The position numbers and the translations under genes are program-made. Shown piece after piece: positions 36,837-46,200 of a stretch of 64,000 bases of DNA. The notes below the pieces were generated by a model, which saw only the letters and a program-made list of their open reading frames with translations, had not been told where the DNA came from and did not search any database. The first letter of the stretch is position 1. Each line of letters opens with the position of its first letter. Source of the stretch: Oscillospiraceae bacterium (lineage in GTDB: Bacteria > Bacillota > Clostridia > Oscillospirales > JAAYXM01); the NCBI GenBank assembly GCA_017435965.1, contig JAFSEA010000027.1, positions 22,694 through 86,693 on the forward strand, given 5' to 3'.

Positions 36837-36866
36837 ATTATATCACAAAGACTCCCGAAAAGTCAA
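36837..36866 (-). promoter_or_regulatory. Sigma-A promoter of the proS T-box leader
   Basis: On the minus strand TTGACT (36861-36866) and perfect TATAAT (36837-36842) with an 18-base spacer, just beyond the stop of the neighbouring gene and about 5-10 bases before the first T-box stem. Confidence 0.85.
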
Positions 36867-36871
36867 CGGTT

Positions 36872-37393
36872 TTAAGAAGGATTTGTCTCTTTCTTTACCG
36901 CAAGATAAAAATTGATGTTATGAAGGGAGAAGTTTATATCGGCGGAGTTATATTTACTCAAAAACCGACTGTTTATCTCTTCTTCTCCGATGTGCTCATA
37001 GATAAGAAAGCCGAAAGATGACATAAGCTTTTCAAGCTCGTGAAAACTTTCATTTCCGGGACGGGCAAACACCATTGTGCTACCCTCCACAAAGAGCCTT
37101 GAAACCGCACTTAAAAAGCCTCTGAACTTTTCCTTTGGCATTGTGTAGGACTTATCCATAAAATCAAAGAAGCTTATTACCTTTGCAAAGCGAGGAATTT
37201 CAAGCTTTGACACTCTTCCCTCTTCGCTTAAAATTATCTTTGATTTAAGAAGACCTTCACAGACGGCAGGTTCAAGAAATGCTCTTTTTGCATCCACCGT
37301 TACATACTGTCGTGCTCCGATTTGTATTGCGTTTTTTAAAGCAGTCTCCGAAAAATCAGCAGAAGCAAGAAGCCTCAAAACTATATTCTGCAT
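36872..37393 (-). CDS. Short methyltransferase-like protein, probably degenerate
   Basis: A 173-residue protein that resembles the C-terminal two thirds of class I SAM-dependent methyltransferases of the leucine carboxyl methyltransferase-like group (COG3315): LKNAIQIGARQYVTVDAKRAFLEP is in the place of the usual ILGAGLDTFA SAM loop, and SYTMPKEKFRGFLSAVSRLFVEGSTMVFARP matches the later strand and helix. The SAM-binding Gly-rich residues are gone and about 80 N-terminal residues are lacking compared with the family. ATG at 37393 with AGGTG upstream; a GTG three codons earlier is possible. It could be a decayed gene or a non-enzymatic relative. Single gene, between the proS promoter and the toxin-antitoxin pair. 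Confidence 0.5.
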   Translation of the reverse strand: MQNIVLRLLASADFSETALKNAIQIGARQYVTVDAKRAFLEPAVCEGLLKSKIILSEEGRVSKLEIPRFAKVISFFDFMDKSYTMPKEKFRGFLSAVSRLFVEGSTMVFARPGNESFHELEKLMSSFGFLIYEHIGEEEINSRFLSKYNSADINFSLHNINFYLAVKKETNPS

Positions 37394-37563
37394 AAAAATC
37401 ACCTATATATTTAATACCACAAAAAGAGGAAAAATACAAGACTTGACATAAGAAAAAGCAGATTATGAGACTTACTTTTAATTAAACTACAACAAATTTT
37501 CTATAACTGTGCACACTTCCAACTATTCCCGTTTCAACACACCAACATTTTACATCTATTGTG

Positions 37564-37592
37564 TTGACATTGTAAATAAAAACGCATATAAT
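37564..37592 (+). promoter_or_regulatory. Consensus sigma-A promoter of the toxin-antitoxin pair
   Basis: TTGACA (37564-37569) and TATAAT (37587-37592), both perfect, with a 17-base spacer. A 10-bp palindrome ATAATATTAT (37588-37597) overlaps the -10 and is a candidate site for autorepression by the antitoxin; this last point is inference. Confidence 0.88.
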
Positions 37593-37622
37593 ATTATTAG
37601 AAAGCAAGAAGGAGATGTTAGT

Positions 37623-37889
37623 ATGAATGATACAAGTATGACTATCAGAACAAATAAAGAAACCAAACAGCAAGCTCAAATGATTTTTTCCGAATTAGGA
37701 ATGGATATGTCAACGGCCGTAAACGTCTTTTTGCGACAGGCAATAATTCATCGCGGCTTCCCTTTTGAATTGACTTTGGAATCGCCAAACGCAACCACAA
37801 AAAAAGCAATGATAAATGCTGAAAACGGTACTGACACTTACGGTCCTTTTGATAGCGTGGACGCTTTAATGGAGGCATTGAATGCTTAA
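37623..37889 (+). CDS. RelB/DinJ-family antitoxin
   Basis: An 88-residue protein with an N-terminal ribbon-helix-helix (TSMTIRTNKETKQQAQMIFSELGMDMSTAVNVFLRQAIIHRGFPFEL), the DinJ/RelB signature. The C-terminal part (from about residue 55) is expected to wrap the toxin. AAGGAGATG precedes the ATG. It overlaps the toxin gene by 8 bases, the usual arrangement for coupled translation, and is read from a consensus promoter that the antitoxin probably represses. Known partners of this family are YafQ-type mRNA interferases, as here. Confidence 0.93.
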   Translation: MNDTSMTIRTNKETKQQAQMIFSELGMDMSTAVNVFLRQAIIHRGFPFELTLESPNATTKKAMINAENGTDTYGPFDSVDALMEALNA

Positions 37890-38160
37890 AATCGAATTTC
37901 AAGGGCAATTCAAGAAAGATTATAAACTTGCGATAAAACGCGGATGCAATATGCAACTCTTTCAGGAAGTGGTTACATTACTTGCCGAGGAAAAAACGTT
38001 GCCTGCAAAATATAAAGACCATGCACTACTGGATTCAAAAGAATACAAAGGAATGCGTGAATGTCACATACAACCCGATTGGCTTTTAGTATACAAAATT
38101 TACAAAGACACATTGATATTACAGTTAATCAGAACAGGAACACATAGTGATTTATTTTAA
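37882..38160 (+). CDS. YafQ/RelE-family mRNA interferase toxin
   Basis: A 92-residue basic protein with the YafQ profile: IEFQGQFKKDYKLAIKRGCN at the start, LPAKYKDHALL.SKEYKGMRECHIQPDWLLVYKI in the middle and the C-terminal LQLIRTGTHSDLF, in which the His of THSDLF corresponds to the catalytic His of YafQ. It should cut mRNA on the ribosome unless bound by the RelB/DinJ-type antitoxin from the overlapping upstream gene. It is full length. A terminator follows. Confidence 0.93.
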   Translation: MLKIEFQGQFKKDYKLAIKRGCNMQLFQEVVTLLAEEKTLPAKYKDHALLDSKEYKGMRECHIQPDWLLVYKIYKDTLILQLIRTGTHSDLF

Positions 38161-38173
38161 ATGATTAAATCTC

Positions 38174-38214
38174 AAACGGACGAGCTTTGCATACACAAAA
38201 CTCGTCCGTTTTAC
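38174..38214. terminator. Bidirectional terminator between toxin gene and gltX
   Basis: AAACGGACGAG (38174-38184) pairs with CTCGTCCGTTT (38201-38211) around a 16-base loop, followed by TTAC on the plus strand and preceded by A/T-rich sequence on the minus side. It sits 5 bases from the gltX stop. Confidence 0.8.
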
Positions 38215-38218
38215 TTAT

Positions 38219-39694
38219 TTACGACAATTTTTCTATCGCTGCGTCTATTCTTTTGAGGGTTTCTGCTTTTCCGAGGATGTGGCAGAACTCTACTCCGCCG
38301 CCGGGGGTTACTTGTTTTCCCGAAAGTGCTGTGCGAAGCGGCCAGAGAACGAAGCCGTTCTTGAGCTCTTTTTCTGCAATGTATGCAAAGAGAGTATCGT
38401 GGATATTATCAAAAGTCCACTCTTCTATTCCCTCGATTACCGGGCGAAGCTCCGTTAAAGTTACAAGAGCAGTCTCTGCATTTGTCTTCATCTTCTTATG
38501 GAAATACATCTCGTTATCGTATTCAGGGACAGCATCAAAGAAGTCAACCTGCTCCGGAATATCTGCAAGACGCTCACAACGCTGATGGAGAAGGGGTGCG
38601 ATAAGGTCGGGGTTGATGTCGGGATTCTTTACACCCTGACGGATATAGGGACGTGCAACCTCTGCAAACTCCTCCGTTGACATTGCACGGATATACTCTG
38701 CATTTATGTATTTAAGCTTTGCAACGTCAAATATTGCAGGAGACTTTGAAATACCCTTTATTTCAAAGATATCAACAAGCTCGGAAAGTGAGAATATTTC
38801 CTGCTCACCGCCGGGACTCCATCCGAGAAGAGTTACATAGTTTACAACTGCATCCTTAAGATAGCCTTCATTTATGAGGTCTTCATAAGATGGGTCACCG
38901 TTACGCTTTGAAAGCTTATGCTGGGCATCCTTCATAACGGGAGAGCAATGAACGTATGTGGGAACTTCCCATCCGAAGGCTTCATAGAGAAGGTTATACT
39001 TCGGTGCAGATGAGAGATATTCCGAGCCTCGTACAACGTGGGTGATGCCCATAAGGTGGTCATCAACGACGTTTGCGAAGTTATATGTTGGGAAACCGTC
39101 TGACTTGATAAGAACCTGATCGTCAAGGTCTTCATTGGGGACGGTTATATCACCATAAACAACATCGGAAAATGTTGTTGTTCCGCCTGCAGGCATTTTT
39201 TGACGGATTACATAAGGGACGCCTGCATCGAGCTTTGCCTGAATTTCTTCGGGAGAAAGGCGTGAGCAACGTCCATCGTACTTTGTCGGTGCTTCCCCTT
39301 CCTTTTCCTCGTGGTCTGTTTTTTCACAGAAGCAGCGGTAAGCAGCACCTCTCTCAATGAGGACTTCGGCATACTTCTTATACATTCCCATTCTTTCACT
39401 CTGAATATATGGGCCTACGGGACCTCCGATATCGGGGCCTTCATCATAATTAAGCCCTGTTTCACGGAGAGTTCTGTAAATAAGGTCTGTTGCACCTTCA
39501 ACAAGTCGGCCTTGGTCTGTGTCTTCAATGCGGAGAATAAAATCGCCGCCATTATGCTTTGCAATCATATAGGTATAAAGTGCTGTGCGGAGATTACCTA
39601 TATGCATATATCCTGTGGGACTTGGAGCAAAACGGGTTCTCACTTTACCTTTGGGAATCCGTGCCTCTGCCTCCTCAAAAAATTTCATATCCAT
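38219..39694 (-). CDS. gltX: Glutamyl-tRNA synthetase
   Basis: Class I synthetase charging tRNA-Glu. The 491-residue protein has [25 protein letters not shown] (HIGH motif) at residues 18-42, [17 protein letters not shown], and [15 protein letters not shown] (KLSKR) near 260-275, with the usual all-helical C-terminal anticodon-binding domain. It is downstream of glnS with an 18-base gap, so the two synthetases with related substrates are co-transcribed. With a separate GlnS present, GltX is expected to be discriminating rather than to misacylate tRNA-Gln. Confidence 0.96.
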   Translation of the reverse strand: MDMKFFEEAEARIPKGKVRTRFAPSPTGYMHIGNLRTALYTYMIAKHNGGDFILRIEDTDQGRLVEGATDLIYRTLRETGLNYDEGPDIGGPVGPYIQSERMGMYKKYAEVLIERGAAYRCFCEKTDHEEKEGEAPTKYDGRCSRLSPEEIQAKLDAGVPYVIRQKMPAGGTTTFSDVVYGDITVPNEDLDDQVLIKSDGFPTYNFANVVDDHLMGITHVVRGSEYLSSAPKYNLLYEAFGWEVPTYVHCSPVMKDAQHKLSKRNGDPSYEDLINEGYLKDAVVNYVTLLGWSPGGEQEIFSLSELVDIFEIKGISKSPAIFDVAKLKYINAEYIRAMSTEEFAEVARPYIRQGVKNPDINPDLIAPLLHQRCERLADIPEQVDFFDAVPEYDNEMYFHKKMKTNAETALVTLTELRPVIEGIEEWTFDNIHDTLFAYIAEKELKNGFVLWPLRTALSGKQVTPGGGVEFCHILGKAETLKRIDAAIEKLS

Positions 39695-39712
39695 TTATAT
39701 TACCTCGTTTAT

Positions 39713-41386
39713 TTATTTCTTTTTTGCCCAGGAATCCTTGAGTGATACCGTTCTATTGAACACAGGCTTGCCCGGTTCTGAAAGCTTGGTATCACGGCAG
39801 AAGTAGCCGTTTCTGAGGAACTGGTAACGACCGTCACCTATACCCTCTTCTATTGCGGCTTCACACTTACAGCCTGTGAGAATTTCAAGGGAGTTGGGGT
39901 TGATGTTATCGGTGAAAGCTCCGCCCTCGGGGAACTCGCCGGGGTTTTCCGCATTAAAGAGGTTTTCATAGATACGAACCTCGGCATCAACCGCATCGCT
40001 TGCCGATACCCAATGGATTGTTCCCTTTACCTTGCGCTTATCGGGAGTATCTCCGCCACGTGATTCGGGGTCATACTCTGCATGGATAACGGTAACGTTT
40101 CCCTCATCATCTGTTTCAAAGCTCTTGCAGGTTACATAATATGCATACTTAAGTCTTACTTCGTTTCCGGGGAACATTCTGAAATAGCCTTTGACCGGCT
40201 CTGCAAGGAAGTCTTCCCTTTCGATATAAAGCTCACGGGAGAAGGTCACCTTATGAGTGCCGCTGTTTTCATCGAGGGGATTGTTCTGTGCATCAAAGGT
40301 TTCTGTCATGCCTTCAGGATAGTTATCAATAACAAGCTTTACAGGGCGAAGCACAACCATCATACGTGCTGCGGATTCATTCAAATCCTCACGGATGCAA
40401 TGCTCGAGGAAGCCATAGTCAACGGTGTTATATGCCTTGGAAACGCCGATTCTCTCGCAGAAAGTGCGGATGGATTTCGGAGTATATCCACGGCGGCGAA
40501 GACCCGAAAGTGTTGGCATACGGGGGTCATCCCAACCATCAACATACTTTTCTTCAACAAGCTGACGGAGATAACGCTTTGACATAACTGTATTTGTTAC
40601 GTTAAGACGTGAGAACTCAATCTGACGCGGCGGATTCTCAAATCCGATTTCGCGTACAACCCAATCATAAAGAGGGCGATGGTTTTCAAACTCGATTGAG
40701 CAGAGAGAATGGGTTATTTCCTCAAGAGCATCCTGGATAGGATGTGCATAGTCATAAAGCGGATAGATGCACCACTTATCACCCTGGCGGTGATGATGGG
40801 TATGAAGGATTCTATAAATTGCCGGATCACGCATATTCATATTGGGTGATGCCATATCTATCTTTGCGCGGAGAGTGTGGCTTCCGTCGGGGAATTCACC
40901 ATTCTTCATACGTTCAAAGAGGTCGAGATTTTCCTCAACGCTTCTGTCACGGTAGGGGCTGTTCTTTCCCGGTTCTGTGAGTGTGCCACGGTATTCACGC
41001 ATTTCATCAGCAGAAAGGTCGCAGACATATGCCTTGCCACGCTTTATAAGCTCGACTGCAAATTCATAGCATTTATCAAAGTAATCAGAGCCGTAGAAAA
41101 TACCGCCGTTAGGCTCTGCACCGAGCCAACGAAGGTCTTCCTCGATTGAACGGACATACTCGTCATCTTCACGGACGGGGTTTGTATCATCAAAGCGAAG
41201 ATTAAAAAGTCCATTGTATTTCTGGGCAACTCCAGCAGAAATCCAGATAGCCTTTGCACTTCCTATATGGAGATAACCGTTAGGCTCCGGTGGAAAACGG
41301 GTGTGGATTTTTGTAAGTCCCTTTTCGGCTATATCTTCATTTATAGCCTCATGGATAAAATTGGTTGGGTTTGTATTTACGTCCAT
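39713..41386 (-). CDS. glnS: Glutaminyl-tRNA synthetase
   Basis: Class I synthetase charging tRNA-Gln directly. The start is the ATG at 41386 ([19 protein letters not shown]); a TTG at 41398 touches the GGAGG and is less likely. The 557-residue protein has [19 protein letters not shown] (HIGH) near residue 30, [14 protein letters not shown], the GlnRS-specific [20 protein letters not shown] (MSKR) near 260 and a beta-barrel C-terminal half. Most Clostridia make Gln-tRNA through GatCAB; GlnS is patchily distributed and thought to have spread by transfer, so its presence is informative. Operon with gltX. Confidence 0.95.
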   Translation of the reverse strand: MDVNTNPTNFIHEAINEDIAEKGLTKIHTRFPPEPNGYLHIGSAKAIWISAGVAQKYNGLFNLRFDDTNPVREDDEYVRSIEEDLRWLGAEPNGGIFYGSDYFDKCYEFAVELIKRGKAYVCDLSADEMREYRGTLTEPGKNSPYRDRSVEENLDLFERMKNGEFPDGSHTLRAKIDMASPNMNMRDPAIYRILHTHHHRQGDKWCIYPLYDYAHPIQDALEEITHSLCSIEFENHRPLYDWVVREIGFENPPRQIEFSRLNVTNTVMSKRYLRQLVEEKYVDGWDDPRMPTLSGLRRRGYTPKSIRTFCERIGVSKAYNTVDYGFLEHCIREDLNESAARMMVVLRPVKLVIDNYPEGMTETFDAQNNPLDENSGTHKVTFSRELYIEREDFLAEPVKGYFRMFPGNEVRLKYAYYVTCKSFETDDEGNVTVIHAEYDPESRGGDTPDKRKVKGTIHWVSASDAVDAEVRIYENLFNAENPGEFPEGGAFTDNINPNSLEILTGCKCEAAIEEGIGDGRYQFLRNGYFCRDTKLSEPGKPVFNRTVSLKDSWAKKK

Positions 41387-41427
41387 TATGTCAAACAACC
41401 TCCGTTTTTAGTGTCGTTTTAAATTAC

Positions 41428-41456
41428 ATTATAACTCAAGCTATATTTTACCACAA
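41428..41456 (-). promoter_or_regulatory. Probable promoter of glnS-gltX
   Basis: On the minus strand TTGTGG (41451-41456), a 17-base spacer and TATAAT (41428-41433). The -35 is weak, the -10 perfect. The leader of about 35 bases holds GGAGG and no T-box. Confidence 0.6.
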
Positions 41457-41579
41457 AACACACTCAATACTCAATAGTAAATTTGAAATAAAATTTGCAT
41501 TTTTCTGTTTTTTGTACTTGCGTATATGAAATAGCTGTTCTTACTCGTCATATACTGATTATGTAAAGGAGCGATGAAT

Positions 41580-42020
41580 ATGCCGTTTTCCGACAGAGAA
41601 TTGCTTGCAAGGCTTATACAATGCGAGGCCGGAGGTGAGGGTGATACCGGTATGCAGGCTGTTGCAAGTGTTATAATGAACAGAGTTTATGTTCCCGACG
41701 GAGAATATGCACGGGTTGGAAAGCAGAATCTCCGAAACATCGTTTTTCAACCGGGTCAGTTTGACTGTGCAACAGACTATTTCAACAACAGATACAATCC
41801 ACAGAACATATATAATATGAACCCTGAGCAGATACATTATGACATTGCCGATTGGGCAATTGCAGGAAACAGACTCTACAACCTTGGGACGGCGCTGTGG
41901 TTTTACAACCCTTTCTCCTCCGAATGCAGAGATTTTTTCCCGGGACGTTCCGGAGTCTTTACTGTAAGGGTCGGAGAACATTGCTTTTACAATCCGACAG
42001 AAGCCTATTCTGAAACTTAA
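41580..42020 (+). CDS. CwlJ/SleB-family cell wall hydrolase
   Basis: A 146-residue peptidoglycan hydrolase (Hydrolase_2 family, lytic type) without signal peptide. LLARLIQCEAGGEGDTGMQAVASVIMNRV contains the catalytic Glu of the CEAxGE motif at about residue 15, and LGTALWFYNP and the C-terminal HCFY are also typical. The ATG at 41580 is preferred over the one at 41574 because AAAGGAG is then 8 bases away. Lack of a signal peptide plus the following GerQ-like gene point to a CwlJ role, a cortex-lytic enzyme placed in the spore coat during formation and needed for germination. Start region has a CATATACT that could be a late sporulation -10 element. Confidence 0.88.
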   Translation: MPFSDRELLARLIQCEAGGEGDTGMQAVASVIMNRVYVPDGEYARVGKQNLRNIVFQPGQFDCATDYFNNRYNPQNIYNMNPEQIHYDIADWAIAGNRLYNLGTALWFYNPFSSECRDFFPGRSGVFTVRVGEHCFYNPTEAYSET

Positions 42021-42032
42021 AGGAGGATCTTT

Positions 42033-42353
42033 ATGGATACATTTCGAAGCCGCACAAATTTCTCGCAAAATGCTGCAAGAAACAATTTTGACAGCCTTGG
42101 CGAGCTCGGAGAGACTCAGACAATGATGCTTGGAGAACAGCTTCAAACAAGCATCGGCTATTATGTAAGCTGTGAATTTCTTATCGGCACACAGATGATT
42201 GAAACAAGAGACGGAATTCTCGCAAAGGTGGGAACGAATTTTCTCACCCTTTACCAGCCGAATCTCGACCGCTATATTGTCTGCGATTTATATGCACTGA
42301 AATTTATCACCATCTACAACAGCACTGAAGTGCCGAATCTTCCGAGAACATAG
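42033..42353 (+). CDS. GerQ-like spore coat protein
   Basis: A 106-residue protein following the CwlJ-like gene after 12 bases with AAAGGAGG. In Bacillus subtilis GerQ holds CwlJ in the spore coat. The central part fits the Spore_GerQ profile: YVSCEFLIGTQMIETRDGILAKVGTNFLTLYQPNLDRYIVCDLYALKFIT (residues 48-97) corresponds to the strand-rich core with the FxGxI..VG.. and the Y.VCDLY..KF segments. The N-terminus is Asn/Gln/Arg-rich and low in structure, also as in GerQ. Assignment is based on the pattern and on the neighbour. Confidence 0.8.
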   Translation: MDTFRSRTNFSQNAARNNFDSLGELGETQTMMLGEQLQTSIGYYVSCEFLIGTQMIETRDGILAKVGTNFLTLYQPNLDRYIVCDLYALKFITIYNSTEVPNLPRT

Positions 42354-42356
42354 AAA

Positions 42357-42384
42357 ACGGGTGTGCAGCTTTGCACACCCGTTA
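42357..42384. terminator. Terminator hairpin between gerQ-like and aquaporin genes
   Basis: AACGGGTGTGC (42357-42367) and GCACACCCGTT (42374-42384) form a perfect 11-bp stem with a 6-base loop. U runs are short (AAAATTT on plus; TTTTCT on minus), so it may serve both convergent genes. Confidence 0.75.
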
Positions 42385-42399
42385 AAATTTCTATACCTT

Positions 42400-43068
42400 T
42401 TAGTCCTGCTTTCCCGAAGAAAGGAAGCCATAGACTGCTGCGGCGAGAACACCGCCGATAAGGGGAGCTACGATAAATACCCATACGTTTGAGAGAGCCT
42501 CACCGCCGACTAAAAGTGCCGGACCAAAGCTTCTTGCAGGGTTTACGGAAGTTCCTGTGAAGGAGATGCCGAGAATATGTACAAGAGTGAGTGTGAGACC
42601 GATTACGATACCGGCTACTGCTCCGTTGCTTTCCTTTGATGTAACACCGAGGATAGCAATAACGAATACAAAGGTGAGAATGATTTCAACAAGGATCGAA
42701 AGTGCAATATCGTTATTGAAGAGAGCATTTGCGCCAAGTCCGCTATCTGCGCCTACGAGTGCAGAAAGAACTGCTGCACCTGCGATTGCACCGAGGAACT
42801 GAGCAACAATATATCCGGCAAAATCCTTTGCGGAAAGCTTTTTGCTCACAAGCATTGCGATTGAAACTGCAGGGTTAATGTGGCATCCTGAAATATTGCC
42901 GATTGAATATGCCATAGCAACAATTACAAGGCCGAATGCCAGTGCTGTGAGAAGATAACCTGTTCCTGCGCTTGCAGAGCATCCGACAACTGCTGCCGTT
43001 CCGCAAGCGAAAAGGACGAGAACAAAGGTGCCGATAAACTCCGCGATGTACTTTTTGATTGAATTCAT
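42400..43068 (-). CDS. Aquaporin-family (MIP) channel
   Basis: A 222-residue membrane channel for water or small solutes with six membrane spans. Both half-helix NPA boxes are present: SGCHINPAVSIA near residue 62 and TGTSVNPARSFGPAL near 175. The histidine next to the second span, residue pattern around the second NPA (TSVNPARS) and the size fit the water-selective AqpZ group rather than GlpF. AGGAGGAA precedes the ATG. It is a single-gene unit with its own promoter and a stem-loop in the leader. Confidence 0.92.
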   Translation of the reverse strand: MNSIKKYIAEFIGTFVLVLFACGTAAVVGCSASAGTGYLLTALAFGLVIVAMAYSIGNISGCHINPAVSIAMLVSKKLSAKDFAGYIVAQFLGAIAGAAVLSALVGADSGLGANALFNNDIALSILVEIILTFVFVIAILGVTSKESNGAVAGIVIGLTLTLVHILGISFTGTSVNPARSFGPALLVGGEALSNVWVFIVAPLIGGVLAAAVYGFLSSGKQD

Positions 43069-43088
43069 ACTGATTCCTCCTTTTTTAT

Positions 43089-43145
43089 AGCAAAGACTTA
43101 TGCTTTGCTTAATTTTATTATACTACAACGCTTTTCAATATACAA
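43089..43145 (-). promoter_or_regulatory. Aquaporin promoter and leader stem-loop
   Basis: On the minus strand TTGTAT (43140-43145), 17 bases, TATAAT (43117-43122). The short leader holds an AGCAAAG/CTTTGCT stem-loop (43089-43109) followed by an A-rich stretch and the ribosome site. It could tune translation or mRNA life; no ligand is suggested. Confidence 0.65.
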
Positions 43146-43165
43146 GAAAAATCTTACAAATGGTA

Positions 43166-43195
43166 AAGGTGACTGTCCGAAAACAGTCACCTTTT
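43166..43195 (-). terminator. Terminator of the surface-protein operon
   Basis: GGTGACTG and CAGTCACC (arms 43168-43192) form a stem with a TTTTCGGA loop just after the stop of the 2912-residue gene; on the minus strand it is followed by TTTACCATTT. Confidence 0.8.
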
Positions 43196-43201
43196 ATTGA
43201 T

Positions 43202-46200
43202 TTACTTTTCTGCCACGAAATCAAGTACTCTCTGAAGGAGAACTGCGACTTCTGCACGGGTTGTGTTATCAAGTGGTGCAATAAGGTTATTCTTACCGTT
43301 TACAAGACCTGCACCTATGAGGGCAGACACTGCTTCTTTTGCATAATCGGGAACTGAGTTGAAATCGGCGTTGTCCGGGCGGATGATATCCGCCCCTACA
43401 AAGGCTTCCGTGTCCTTAATTACACGGTAAACCATAAGCATCATATCACATCTCTTGATGTTATCACGAGGTGCGAACTTATTGTCTCCAACGCCGCCAA
43501 CTAAACCTGTGTTTCGGGCAATCGCAAGTTCCTTTGCAAAATAGTCAGACTCACTTACATCCGCAAAGTTTTCGGTGTTATCCGATTCCTTTTCAAAGGC
43601 ACGAACAAGGAGAATTGCGAAATCTGCTCTTGTTATATTCTTTGCAGGTGAGTATGTTGTATCCGATGTACCCTTGATTATTCCCTTATCAGCAAGTGCG
43701 TTTATTGCATCCGCTGCCCATGCGTGAGCACCCAGATCCGTAAAGCGAATTGTTGTTTCGGGGACATCCGGTGTTTCCGGAGTTGTTGGAGTGGTTGCAC
43801 CACCGCCGCCTGTTCCTCCGCCGGAGCCACCTGCACCGCCACCGGAGCTTCCGCCTGATTCGTCTGTGCTTCCCGTTTCGCCTGATTCTGTTCCCGGTGT
43901 AGAGGGTTTATCGGGAGTTGACGGAGTGGTCGGCTCTGTTGTGGTGCCTGCGTTACCATTGTCTGTTGTTGAACCATATACACGGACAACAAAGTGAATA
44001 GTGGTTGCACGACCATCGGAATCGGTTGCCGTTACTGCAAAGTGGTTGTTACCTACCTGCGAAGCTGTGGGTTTCCAACTAATGATACCTGTGTTCTCAT
44101 TGAGCGTTGCACCTCTCGGAAGGCTTGTTCCGCTATACGTGATACCCACATCTTCAAGCTCACTCGTAGCGTTTATGGTAAGTGTCATCATACTTCCTGC
44201 ACTTGCGGTAAGATTATCCGGTAGTGCATCAAACTCAGGTGATTTATCATCGCTCACAGAAAGCGGAATTACTGCATCCTGACCTTCGGCTATGGTATAT
44301 ACATAGCCAAGCTCCGGCTGATACATATCAACGTATTTTCTTATCATTGATACTCTTCCGGTATTGAGAACAATGTTTTCACCACTTCTCTCTGCAGAGA
44401 GGATCTTGTATGCTCCGTCACGCATTCCGGTCTCATTATCAATGATAACAACACGGTTTGCAAGAGAAGCAAGCTCTGCATCACTTACTGCTTCTTCCGT
44501 TGAAATCTCGATTGTGTTTTCTGCCGAAAGTTCTTTTGTGAAGTTTCTTACAGTACCCACAATTGCAGGCTTTGTTTCAAGCTCTTCGCCGATGATATCA
44601 CCGTCGATTACGTACTTATAAGTGTTCTTTCCGTTTTCAACGGAATATACTCCTACAAATCCACGGAAGGAAAGCTGGGTCTCGCCATCGGTTACTGTAT
44701 AAGTGACTGCATTGTTCGTTGCATAGAAGATATAGTCCACTCTGCCGCTTGCAAGTGTGACCTTAACTGCACGGGCTGCATCATTCTTCTTTTCCTTGCC
44801 GTCAATTACCGACATCGTAAGTTCATCTGCTGATTTCAGAATTCGACTTCCCTTATACGGTTCAAGGACTGTTGTGAATACTGTGTCAAGCTCTTCATTA
44901 TTATTCTCATTTTCTATAAGAACGTACTTGAGCTTATCAATATTCTTGTTAGCCGCAATTCTCGGTGCATAGCCATCGGTTATTGCCACATTTACATCAG
45001 CACCGTCAGCTACGTTTGTTCCGTTGAGCATTGTGAGTCGGAGATGAATATCTTTTGAATCCTTGACTGCTTTATTGAAGTCCTTGATTGCAAAATCAAT
45101 CTCAAACTTGTTTTCCGGATTTTCGTCACGATCTACATTTTCAAGCCAGGTAAAGCCTATGGGATACTTAGTGGGATAATCCCATGAATTTGAAACCGTA
45201 TCGGGATCCTGTCCGTAAGGAACATCTGCACCGGCATATGTTCCAATATAGTTTCCTTCATCATCTGCCTGTTTTACGGTTTCAATGCCTACTGTCTCTG
45301 CAATCTCGTTGCTCTGTGCGTGGAAGCTGTAGATATGGCTCTGTCCGCCAAGGATTCTGAACAAATCAACGTAATATGAATTTGCATCATCCACATTGAT
45401 CATAACAACACTTCTGCGATACTGCTCGGTTTCGTCATAGACATAGCTTGTGTCAACATCTATTACCTGAACCTGTCCTGCATCATCATAGTGCTTTACC
45501 TTACCGCGGATTTCTGAATTTTCAGTCTGCTTTTTACCATCCACAACAACAGTATTATGAGAAATGGTGTTTCTTACCCACTGAATTCTGTTCGGGTCAT
45601 TACCCGTCTGCTCGGGGTACCCGAGATCCGGAAGGATATTGAGTCCAAATGCCGTCATACCGATATTCAACGTGTCAAGGTGTGCGTGACTTACGCCATT
45701 TGATCCAAAATACATCCAGACATTGCGTGTTGTTTCCTGAGCTGTTGCATCAGTTATGTTATCCTCATAGCTATAACCATCACGCAAAATGGAGTATCCG
45801 AATCCTGTCTGAATATCGGAATCAAGGTATACTGTACCGTATTCATCAATTATTGCCTGAACCTCATCTGCAAGGCTCTCAGGATTCTTTGTGTACATAT
45901 CATACTTAAGATCTGCAACAGAATTTCCGTTAAGCATATAGAGATACTGTGCAAAAACAGGCTCTTTTGTCTGAGTATATGCCGCCTTCATATGTCCTGC
46001 ATTAGCCCAATGGGAAAGATCGGCTGTGTTTCCACCGTCACCTATCTGCGGTGAATAGCTGTTTGCAGCACGCAGAGGAAGGAGTGCAAGGAACATTTGC
46101 TGATACTTCGGATTTTCTGAGAGCTTCATTCCTTCGTACTTATCATAGCCACTAAGCACGTTATTTACCATACTTACTCCGCTAAGCCAAAGGAGTCCGT

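Noticed and set aside
43740..44000. Simple Thr/Pro/Gly-coding repeat suspected as a tandem repeat array or CRISPR
   Set aside because: It encodes the flexible linker before the SLH domains; no regular repeat-spacer pattern is present. No CRISPR array was seen anywhere in the window.
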